In this document: piece after piece, positions 18,743-28,783 of the stretch
How the letters are laid out: the number at the start of each line of letters is the position of its first letter
How positions within the stretch are numbered: the stretch's first letter is position 1
Translations under genes and position numbers: made by a program
Notes under the pieces: model-generated
Told to the model about the DNA's origin: nothing
The model's input: only the letters and a program-made list of their open reading frames with translations
Database searches by the model: none
DNA from: Beroe forskalii
Taxonomy: Eukaryota; Ctenophora; Nuda; Beroida; Beroidae
Reading direction: 5' to 3'
NCBI GenBank assembly: GCA_011033025.1
Contig: WFMF01000444.1
Span: 1-64,000 of the forward strand
DNA length: 64,000 nucleotides

Positions 18743-21700
18743 ATGGTGGAAAGACCGCGATCTCGTTCCCCTCCAATCACAACTGGTTCCAGAAAACCCG
18801 CCTTTCTGAGCAGAAGAGGAGCACCTCCTGCAATGGGCGCCAGATCGAGAGGAGCTAGGATACCACCCCCAGTTGGGGGATACAGGAGAGTGGTTGCTAG
18901 GATACCACCTTCAGTTGGGGGATACCGGTGAGTGGTTGCTAGGATACCACCCCCAGTTGGGGGATACAGGTGAGTGGTTGCTAGGATACCACCCCCAGTT
19001 GGGGGATACAGGTGAGTGCTTCGTTTCCATAAACGGTTAGCACGGTTAGCAGTGCTAATGGGAGGAATTTTTTTGATACTGGGAGGATTTTGTGAAATTG
19101 CCAAATTATTTTAAAAAATTTCCCAGAAAATTTACACTAAGTTTCGTTCTGAGAAATTATCCCAGTAAAATGCATACAGCAGTTAGCTAACTAATGCGTG
19201 TGAAGTTATTGAAGCTATGAATGAAATATTGATCATTAGAAGAGTATTTCCTATATGATTTAAATCGTCATCCCACCATTAATACTTCCACATTAGAACA
19301 TGTGCGAATTTAATTGGGAAATTTTTGTCTACAAGTACAAATAAAAAGTAAAAATCCTATCGGAGCTACAATTCAGTTTATTGTTCAAAATGCCTGGCTT
19401 CTGGGGGCGGCTGCCCAGTGCCCAAGACCCCTGCCCAATAGCTCACTGCATTTGATTTTCATCTCCGCTGACATTCTTTCATTATCTACAAGGCAAAATA
19501 CTTCGAAATGAAACTGACATTAGAGTTAAAATCCTATTGAGATCTAAATTCTATTCGGTTGAAAACATCCAGCTTCAGGGGCTGCCGCCCCAGACCCCTG
19601 CCTACTGGATTTCATTATCATCTCTGTAAACATTTTTCATTTCAAATACGGCCTTCGGGCCAAGCAAATGCTTTGAAATTAGACTGAAATAAGGGTAAAA
19701 TTCCTATTGATATGGCAATTCTATTTGGTTAAAAACGTTCAGCTTCTGGGGCTGCCCGAACCCCGCTTCATGGATTCCATTCTCATATTTATGAAAATTC
19801 TTCATTTTAAAAACGGGATAAATACTTGAAATTGTTCAGAATTCTTAGTCTAAATGAGAGTGAAAACCCAATTGAGGTGAAAATTTAATCTATTGAAAAC
19901 GTCTGGCTTCTGGGGGCTGCCGCCCCCAGACCCCCGCTTACTGGATTCCATTCTCATATTTATGAAAATTCTTCATTTTGAAAACGGGATAAATACTTGA
20001 AATTATTCAGAATTTTTTAGTCTAAATGAGTGAAAACCCAATTGAGGTGAAATTTAATCTATTGAAAACGTCACGAAGCTACAGGGGCTGCCCCAGACCC
20101 CCGCTTCATGGATTCCATTCTCATATTTATGAAAATTCTTCATTTTAAAAACGGGATAAATACTTGAAATTGTTCAGAATTCTTAGTCTAAATGAGAGTG
20201 AAAACCCAATTGAGGTGAAAATTTAATCTATTGAAAACGTCTGGCTTCTGGGGGCTGCCGCCCCCAGACCCCCGCTTACTGGATTCCATTCTCATATTTA
20301 TGAAAATTCTTCATTTTGAAAACGGGATAAATACTTGAAATTATTCAGAATTTTAGTCTAAATGAGAGTGAAAACCAATTGAGGTGAAAATTTAATCTAT
20401 TGAAAACGTCTGGCTTCTGGGGGCTGCCGCCCCCAGACCCCCGCTTACTGGATTCCATTCTCATATTTATGAAAATTCTTCATTTTGAAAACGGGATAAA
20501 TACTTGAAATTATTCAGAATTTTTAGTCTAAATGAGAGTGAAAACCCAATTGAGGTGAAAATTTAATCTATTGAAAACGTCTGGTTTTGGGGGCTGCCGC
20601 CCCCAGACCCCCGCTTCATGGATTCCATTCTCATATTTATGAAAATTCTTCATTTTAAAAACGGGATAAATACTTGAAATTGTTCAGAATTCTTAGTCTA
20701 AATGATAGTGAAAATCCTATTGAGGTGAAAATATAATCTATTGAAAACGTCCTGGCTAGGGGCTGCCGCCCCCAGACCCCCTAATCCCGCATACTGAAAC
20801 TGGATTTGATCCTTGTTTCAGTAGACATTTGCATTTAAAATACCCCGAAATTAGACTGAAGTTAAATCCTGTTAGTTCTGAGGGCTGCAGCCTCCAGACG
20901 TCTGTCTCACTAGTTAGTAATTCAATTCAAATTTACTGGGAGGATTTTACATGCTGCTAATGGGAGGAAAAACCATTTTGGAAAGCAAGGGTGAGTGGTT
21001 GCTAGGATACCACCTCCAGTTGGGGGATACAGGTGAGTGGTTGCTAGGACACCACCCCTAGTTGGGGGATACAGGTGAGTGGTTGCTAAGATACCACCCC
21101 CGGTTGGGGGATACAGGTGAGTGGTTGCTAGGATACCACCCCCGGTTGGGGGATACAGGTGAATGGTTGCTGGGATACCACCCTCAGTTGAGGGATACAG
21201 GTGAGTGGTTGCTAGGATACCACCCCCAGTTGGGGGATACAGGTGAGTGGTTGCTAGGATACCACAGTCCAGTCGGGGGATACAGGTGAGTGGTTGCTTG
21301 GATACCACCCCCAGTTGGGGGACACAGGTGAGTGGTTGCTAGGATACCAACCCCAGTTGGAGGATACAGGTGAGTGGTTGCTAGGATACCACCTCCAGTT
21401 GGGGGATACAGGTGAGTGGTAGCTAGGATACCACCTCCAGTTGGGGGATACAGGTGAGTGGTTGCTAGGATACCAACCCCAGTTGGAGGATACAGGTGAC
21501 TGGTTGCTAGGATACCACCCCCAGTTGGGGGATACAGGTGAGTGGTTGCTAGGATACCACCTCCAGTTGGGGGATACAGGTGAGTGGTTGCTGGGATACC
21601 ACCTCCAGTTGGGGGATACAGGTGAGTGGTTGCTAGGATACCACTTCCAGTTGGGGGATACAGGTGAGTGGTTGCTAGGATACTACCTCCAGTTGGGGGA

Positions 21701-24565
21701 TACAGTTGAGTGGTTGCTAGGATACCACCTCCAGTTGGAGGATACAGGTGAGTGGCTGCTAGGATACCACCCCAAGTTGGGGGATACAGGTGAGTGGTTG
21801 CAAGGATACCATCTCCAATTTAGGAATGCAGGTGAGTGGTTGCTAGGATACCACCTACAGTTGGGGGATACAGGTGAGTGGTTGCCAGGATATCACACCC
21901 CAGTCGGGGGATACAGGTGAGTGGTTGCTAGGATACCACCCCCAGTTGGGGGATACTGGTGAGTGGTTACTAGGATACCACCTCCAGTTGGGGGATACAG
22001 GTGAGTGGTTGCTAGGATACCACGTCTAGTTGGGGGATACAAGTGAGTGGTTGCTAGGATACCACCCCCAGTTGGGGGATACAGGTGAGTGGTTGCTAGG
22101 ATACCATCTCCAATTTAGGAATGCAGGTGAGTGGTTGCTAGGATCCCACCCCCAGTTGGAGGATACAGGTGAGTGGTTGCTAGGATACCACCCCCAGTTG
22201 GGGGATACAGGTGAGTGGTTGCTAGGATACCACCCCCAGTTGGGGGATACCGGTGAGTGGTTGCTAGGATACCACCTACAGTTGGGGGATACAGGTGAGT
22301 GGTTGCTAGGATACCACGTCTAGTTGGGGGATACAAGTGAGTGGTTGCTAGGATACCACCCCCAGTTGGGGGATACAGGTGAGTGGTTGCTAGGATACCA
22401 CCTCCAGTTGGGGGATACAGGTGAGTGGTTGCTAGGATACCACCCCCAGTTGGGGGATACAGGTGAGTGGTTGCTAGGATACCACCCCCAGTTGGGGGAT
22501 ACAGGTGAGTGGTTGCTAGGATACCACCCCCAGTTGGGGGATACAGGTGAGTGGTTGCTAGGATACCACCCCCAGTTGGGTATAGTGGATACAGGTGGAG
22601 GTGTATCTGGATTCCGGTTATTACCCTGGTGGGAACGATTTTATCTTACTATTGAAGTATTGACATACGTCATGTATATGTACTGTGGATCTTGAGAGGG
22701 GTGATTGGAATTATGGCTCGATAAGTGATCATGTCTAGTCCCTAAAGTGGGAGATCTTTAATGTAAGAGGAAAAAGATCAGAGTAAATAGTTTGTTTAAT
22801 GCTTGTAAGTTGTACGAATGTATGGTTAATTTGGACTTGAGTCTCATTACTCTTTATCTTTGAGTTCACTCACTGCCTGTATAGCTCAGGGTGTATTTCC
22901 GGTCATTATGAAAATGTTGTGAAGTAAAGAGTAGGCGGTTAACAGTGAATAAGTTATCATTGATTCAGGACATCAGTGTGCCTATTTCCATGCGCAACCT
23001 ATTACATAATTAGCATAATTACCGCCCCGTGTGCGTCAGCGTTGGTATAATTTCCACTAACTATGTCAAACTTTGTACTCTCCTCTTGTGTATGCTATAC
23101 AATTACAGGTTATACGGTAAGTTATTTATCGTACTACGTATTGCGTATGTTACTTTCACTGCTATTGTTAAGTTAGAGTTAAGTAAGACACCTGTGCTAG
23201 ATGTTTGGATTGTTGTACCAGTACATTTTGTGTTAGAGCGTTGGTGCAGTAGTTTTCTGTTGTTTACTGTTTGTTGATGACAAATTTTGTGGTGATTTTG
23301 CTGTTTTCTGTTACTCTGTAATCAGTTACTGTTGCTGCACTGGTTGAATCGTGCCTTTACTCCTTTAGTCTGTACGTTGCGTTCTGCCTTATTTCGTACC
23401 TGATTAACTTGCTAACCTCTCCCTGCGCAGGAGACCAAACCCGGAGAGCAGACTCCGACCAGACATCAGATCCACCGAGGAGAAACCCGTGGGCTCCACC
23501 TACCATGACAACGTGGATGGTTACCAAGGTTACCCCGGTTACAAACCCGCGCTCCCGCAAGGGAAACCCCGCACCTCAGCCGGGCGGGCAGGGGAAGTCA
23601 GCTACCCCAGATACCCGCCTAAAGAGCAGATGGAGGAGTACGATTACAACGGCTACGTGAGTCCTGATGAGGACTATGACGGGGAAGCCTACTCCGAGGG
23701 AGAGGGTTACAGACAGCCCCGACCTCTCTACAGGCAGGGAGAGGGGAAGCCTGCCCGGGGCGGGTTCAAGTCGTATTCAGAACCCGTGTTTGATTCAGCC
23801 GCCCCTGGCCCTATCCCGGGCGGTAGGATGGGCGGGTTTCAGGGACGAGGTAAGTTTGACATGGACTACCCTGAAGACAGCATGGGAGGATACCCCAGAG
23901 AAGTGATGATGGAGGAAGACAGACAGAACAACGCCCGACCCGGCGACTGGACCTGCACCCAGTGCATGTTCAGTAACTTCGCCACTCGGACAGTTTGTTA
24001 CAAGTGTAAGGCGGAGAAGGGCAGCGCCCCCGAAACCCTCAGTCTCTCCAACTGGGAGTGCACCGAATGCTTCGCTTCGAACCACGAACGAAGGTTTGAG
24101 TGCTTCAAGTGTAAGAAAGCCAAGCCACTGAATGCCAAGGAGTGCGACAAGTTATCGGACTGGGTGTGCCCCGCGTGTAACTACACTAACGCCGCGCGGC
24201 GCACCAACTGCGGGCGGTGTGACGGCGCGCGGCCGGGGCGGGAGCGGGAGCTGGAAGCTAACCCGGACTGGAAGTGCGGGGGTTGTGGCATCATGAACTG
24301 GAGTTGGCGGGAGAGCTGTTACAAGTGCCAGGGCAGTAAGGAGGACGGGAGTGTTCCCGCTGCGGGGGGTGCTGAGAACGGGAACTGGGATTGTTCGGGC
24401 TGCGGGAAGAACAACTGGGCCCGGAGACAGCAGTGCTTCAGTTGTAAGTTGGGGCGGGACGGGCAGCCCGTTCCGGAGGATAAGCAGGAGTGGGAGTGTA
24501 AGGAATGTAGGAAGAGCAACTGGGCTCATAGGACCCAATGCTTCTCTTGCAAAGCAGATAAGTAG
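18743..24565 (+). CDS. six-finger RanBP2-type zinc-finger protein, copy 2
   Basis: Exon 1 (18743-18927) and exon 2 (23431-24565) join in frame to 439 residues. Order is as in copy 1: Arg/Ser/Pro-rich start, two IPP-VGGYR units, Tyr/Gly/acidic linker, six RanBP2 fingers with every zinc-ligand cysteine and the Trp and Asn positions intact. It stops with TAG right after ADK, which I take as the ancestral end. The donor is CCG|GTGAGT instead of CAG|GTGAGT, giving an Arg codon CGG instead of AGG. Intron 1 is about 4.5 kb against 1.37 kb in copy 1, because of minisatellite expansion and a transposon insertion. The likely function, binding of GGU-containing single-stranded RNA, is inferred from the finger family. 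Confidence 0.9.
18850..19018 (+). repeat. minisatellite of splice-donor units, part a (4 units)
   Basis: Same 42-bp unit as at 8266-8893. Donor positions: 18886 (destroyed, GAGAGT), 18928 (used), 18970 and 19012. It is cut at 19018 by the inserted element. Confidence 0.93.
19019..20989. mobile_element. 2-kb non-autonomous DNA transposon inserted in the minisatellite
   Basis: The insertion is flanked by the 8-bp repeat GGTGAGTG at 19011-19018 and 20990-20997; removing it restores a perfect minisatellite unit. Its ends are imperfect inverted repeats (CTTCGTTTCCATAAACGGTT and the complement of ...CCATTTTGGAAAGCAAG). Near both ends TGCTAATGGGAGGAA and ACTGGGAGGATTTT recur in direct orientation. 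The 8-bp duplication suits hAT or another 8-bp superfamily, though the CTT terminus is not a usual hAT end. Non-coding; the interior is a tandem array. Confidence 0.75.
19380..20900. repeat. about 170-bp tandem array inside the inserted element (9-10 units)
   Basis: Units recur near 19390, 19569, 19737, 19909, 20080, 20240, 20410, 20580, 20750 and 20880. Each starts with a GC-rich hairpin (CTGGGGGCTGCCGCCCCCAG) followed by an AT-rich part with CATTCTCATATTTATGAAAA and AATTGAGGTGAAAATTTAAT. The central units are near-identical; the outer ones have diverged. Confidence 0.88.
20990..22600 (+). repeat. minisatellite of splice-donor units, part b (about 38 units)
   Basis: Period 42, continuing the array of 18850-19018. 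Most units keep CAG|GTGAGTGGTTGCTAGGAT; variants include GTGAAT (21159), GTGACT (near 21496) and GTTGAG (near 21705). Higher-order repetition is visible: a block near 21790-21860 is nearly repeated near 22090-22160 (the ATCTCCAATTTAGGAATGCA variant). This indicates expansion by block duplication. Confidence 0.93.
22601..23430 (+). other. rest of intron 1 of zinc-finger gene copy 2
   Basis: Homologous to 8894-9714 of copy 1, ending in the acceptor CTCTCCCTGCGCAG. No additional feature. Confidence 0.6.
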
Positions 24566-26398
24566 TGGGGAGTGAGAGGGTGTTTCTCACGTTTTATATC
24601 GTTATTTTATTGTTTCATCGTCCAGCTGCTGTACGTTTTAATGCATTCATATCAAGACAGTTTCAACGTTTTATTTTAATTATTTGAATCTACTCGATTG
24701 TATACCTGCATTAAATTGCTCCTAGTATTGATAATTATCTATCATTGGTTTCAGTTTCGTTTTATACTTTAAAAACCATTTTCGAGTAACTAATTGAATC
24801 TAAGTATTCCCTCACTCTTCACAGCATCCTTTGCAATTAATTTTAAGTTCCATCCCGCACTTATCACTCCTTCTGAGGCTCTGACCTCACACCTCCTCTC
24901 AGCTTTCAGTATCATATTACCCCGGCATCAAATACTCACTGGCTTCTGTCTCTTGGTGCTTTCGTGTTTTTCTGCATATTATAATACATAGCTTTCACAA
25001 ATATAACGCAATTATAATGTTATATTTAATATTGACTTTTTTCACATCAAACTTTTGCTTTTCCTCTGAATGTACGTAATACATAATATGCACATTGATT
25101 AATCTTTGCCGAATGTGGAACTTTATTCGTCATGTTAAAAACGGAACGGCATATTTGTCATAGTTTAAAGATGAAATATTGAAAATATGTTACTCTGAAC
25201 ATTCCGATTCCTTTGTACACTTCTTGTTAGCAGTCTGCAATGCTTTGTTCCACGACACCAAAGCAACGATCAGTCTAAGATTTTATATCATAATGTCTAG
25301 ACGTTCCTGTCAAATTAACCTTCATTCATTATTAAGTTGTACATTCACTCAATATTTATATTAACTTGTTGTTGACAAGGTATTATATCGGAAGCCATCA
25401 AAAATGACACCTGGTAGAACATGACAGAGAAGTGTTGAACATACACTATTAGAGTCTCACAGCTGGTAAACAAGGCTTTGGAGAAAATATTGTATTCTCA
25501 AATGCATCTTTGCTGGATTTCATACAATATTTATTTTGAACTCTAGTCATTTTTACTTTTGTATTACTGTTGTTGATCATGTAACTGTCTGTAATGGAAA
25601 GCAATTATTAAATTTATAAAACTCCCAGCTGTCAATACATATCGTGTACCATACAGTTATACACACTGTACAGTAGTATGAAATTATTCGCACACTGAAG
25701 ATTCAAGTGTCAACACCTCCAGTTCAATGTATTTCATTCTTTCTCGTGTAGAAGAACTGTGCATACGTCTTCTTTGTATTGCTTTACGTTTACATCTTCC
25801 TTCATATCTTTCTATGACTTAAATGGAAATGATGTATCCTTCGTTTCGTAATTTGTGATTTTTCTCAATTTTTGTCTGAAAGTGTGTAACCACTCACCCT
25901 TGGCCGAACCTTTTCCACATGTTTTCATCTTTTTCATGTACACTCATGTATTCAATGAGGTTTTGCCCAGTGATGCCAATTCTAGTAGTTTGTAGTGTGG
26001 AATATTTACTTTGAGTAGAGTATTTAATCAACTTCAAACGTTACTCAGTAGTTTAGTTACGTGTTCGGTGTTGCAGTTACGCCTTTGGTTGCTATCGTGC
26101 AATGCACGGCTTGTTCTCGTGTTTACTCGTCTCAGTAAAAAGGCGAGTTATGTGGTTCTAAAACTTGAGATAAAGCATAGAAAAGAGTCTAAAATGTTAT
26201 AAATGATTGCTTGATAATTGTTTGATTATCATGCAATGATTTTGTTGTAAATGTTCTGTAGGTATTTTGTTGGTTACTTGCTGCTCCTAGTTTCGAGTAT
26301 TTCCTTCGATACTTTCATTTCAATGCTGATTGGATTCATTCTAATGTCTATTCTAGTGATAAGGACCCTTTCATATCACCAAAAATAAAATGTCTTCA

Positions 26399-26545
26399 TA
26401 CAATGTGTTTTACATTGTACACGTTTGCCCAACTATATTTGCAGTTTACACTGCACATTGCAGTGTACACAGTACATACAATTTACTCTGCGCCGTGTAA
26501 ATTGTACAATGTATAATGCACAGTACATTGCAAAGTACATGATAC
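26399..26545. repeat. cluster of hairpins built on TACA/TGTA words
   Basis: GTTTACACTGCA with TGCAGTGTACAC and TACAATTTAC with GTAAATTGTA form two neat hairpins. The outer CATTGTACA words are also inverted. Probably a decayed miniature inverted-repeat element. Confidence 0.5.
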
Positions 26546-27259
26546 CGCTTTCTACTTCTCTACTTGACAAATCCTACTCACTTGCTCTCACTCGCAGCAT
26601 CGCTTATTTCTACAGTACTGCCTACACTTTTATATAATTGTGAATTACTTCGCTGTGTACACTTGCTGCTTGCTGGGCTCTACTCTGTGGATCTCTAATA
26701 TATAATTTTACGTATGTATTAATTATTGTACAGATCGAGCTGCATCTAGATTTATATGTCATCAATTCACCTCTGTAAGGCATTGTAATGACGTCATCAA
26801 TTCACCATTCTCAACCTCCACTCAAGCTATACCTTGGGCTGTGGCCTGTTAAGCGTGTTTGATTTGTGATTTTCATGTCAAGGTTATCTCTCGACCGTCC
26901 CTTTTAAATTGCTTAGAACTCAAAATTTCTTGAAACGATCTGCAGTAAAAGCAATAGCTCCCCAATTTAAATCCCATTAATTGCATCGTTGATTTGAATT
27001 ACCTCCAAAACTTTGCATGACATCATCATGTCTTAACAGCTGTAAAATGGTACACGTTTTCCATTGTGCTTGACGTTTTATGTACATGTCAGGAAACATG
27101 TAACATTTCTACACTGTACGCTGTTGTACGTGCGTGTTCTTGTGTGTAATCTTGCTTTTGTCAAGTTATACTACTCTTTTGTCACTTTGATTACTTTTAC
27201 AATTTGCTAATTTGCCTTTATACAATTGTTGACCTATCCACGGTTTCCATTCATTTACT

Positions 27260-27425
27260 TATGTGCAATATTATTATTTAACTCACGGCCCGTTCGCCGA
27301 GTTTAAAATTCAGTTCACAGAGCGGCCTCGTAACTTTTGCTCGGGTCGTTAAATTATATTCCATATTCCACTCGGCTTTGCCTCGATGAATATTACCAAA
27401 TCCACACCTCTATAATATTGTGTAG
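27260..27425. repeat. decayed triple-hairpin element
   Basis: Short stems ATTTAACTC/GAGTTTAAA, TAAC/GTTA and TATTC/GAATA enclose GC-rich loops of the CTCGGC...CCTCG kind (complement of CGAGG...GCCGAG). Weak outer inverted repeats CAATATTAT/ATAATATTG. It is judged related in architecture to 5549-5745. Confidence 0.4.
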
Positions 27426-28783
27426 AAACAACATATTACAATATTGTTAATACACGACCTGAGTCCTGATGGAAATACTTGCCGTTCATAAACTAGGAAC
27501 TGAAACCGTAGAGTTTTGAAGAGGCTTTGCTCTGCACCTAATTGAATGATTGGTGCAATGTATACTCCTCTGGATTTTATTAAACTCTCAACTGTTTTGT
27601 CGTTTTCAGACTACAACGAAAATAGCACCGCATTATGGAAAACGAAGTTAGGTATGAATACTTCACATGAAATGGTGTTGAAACTTGATCCCCGTAACTC
27701 AGTAACTCAGTTGTGAATACATACTTTCTTAGTTTTAAGCATACTTGTGCAGTATGCCATTCGTGTTTCTGTTATGGGTGGTGTGTGTCTTACTCCATAG
27801 GTAGAATACTGAAGCTAATTACCATTACACAATCGTATGATCTAATCGTTGAATCCATAGGTATTTTGTTACATAGCAGCCATTTCATTCTTAATCTTCT
27901 AGAAAATTCCCCGACTCCATTTTATGGTGCCAATTTCTACATTCGTAAAATGATTCGACACAGCCATTTAGGTCATCAATGGTTTTCTATGCTATTCATA
28001 TTTTCTATTTTTGCTATTCCTTGGTCCAAAAACTCAGTAATTGCCTAAACGTTTCATTTCGTTTACTGGAAAAACGGCCCGGGAGCAATCATAGATGGTT
28101 TCTTGACGCGTTTATCTTCTTTTTACTACCTTATGGTTTCATTTGCTATTCCATTCTCTCATGATCGCATTTATTTTCTATGACACTTCAACTTCTGATT
28201 GCGTTGCTAGTTTTCTGTTATCGTCAAATTCACGTTATTTCCACTGCTTGTAACGGGCTTGTAACTTGAAGATGCATAACACATGGCTCTTTCTATTTCT
28301 ATGCATAAAACTCATGAGCATTACTTAGCAGAAACAACATCATTAGCAGAAACAATCATCATTTTCTGACTCATGCCTCAATAGATGTTGCCGGAAATTT
28401 GCCAAAAACTTGTCTTCTAAATTGGAACAAATGTAACGCGCGAGGTTTTATTAATGATCTTGTTGCGTGGTAGTTAATATAGCCGCGCGCAAATATTTGC
28501 CGCGCAAAATAATTTGTTGTTTATTTGGCTGCCGACCGCGGCTTCCAGTTCTCATTCAAAACGCATCCCATCCACACATTTTGCTTGTTTATGACATAAT
28601 CGGCTCTTTCGCCTGTGGGCCTGTCTAATATGATTATGATGCTGCCGTAAAGATGATTCAAATTCATTTCTTTCAATCACTTCACTCACCAAAAATTTAT
28701 TTGTATTTTGACGATGAATCGGAATAATGTATCAAGATCGTCATTGAATGGACTAATCTGCTAACATTCAATAGGTTTAAATC

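Larger units (their letters stand above)
16602..25130 (+). repeat. tandem segmental duplication, unit 2
   Basis: Repeats unit 1 from PEX19 intron 1 to about 250 bp beyond the point where the foldback element sits in unit 1. It is collinear and in the same orientation, with near-identical exons and well-conserved introns. Unit-specific changes include the longer minisatellite and the 19019-20989 insertion. Confidence 0.85.
24566..28783. other. intergenic DNA without a recognised gene
   Basis: The first about 560 bp are the duplicate's 3' flank. The rest is AT-rich with scattered ORFs under 112 codons that resemble nothing and lack codon structure. It contains two hairpin clusters (26399-26545 and 27260-27425). 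Confidence 0.5.

Noticed and set aside
20922..22695. Same type of repeat ORFs in copy 2
   Set aside because: Same cause; not genes.
27713..28164. 111-codon ORF as a membrane-protein gene
   Set aside because: Hydrophobicity follows from T-rich sequence; no family resemblance and no splice context.
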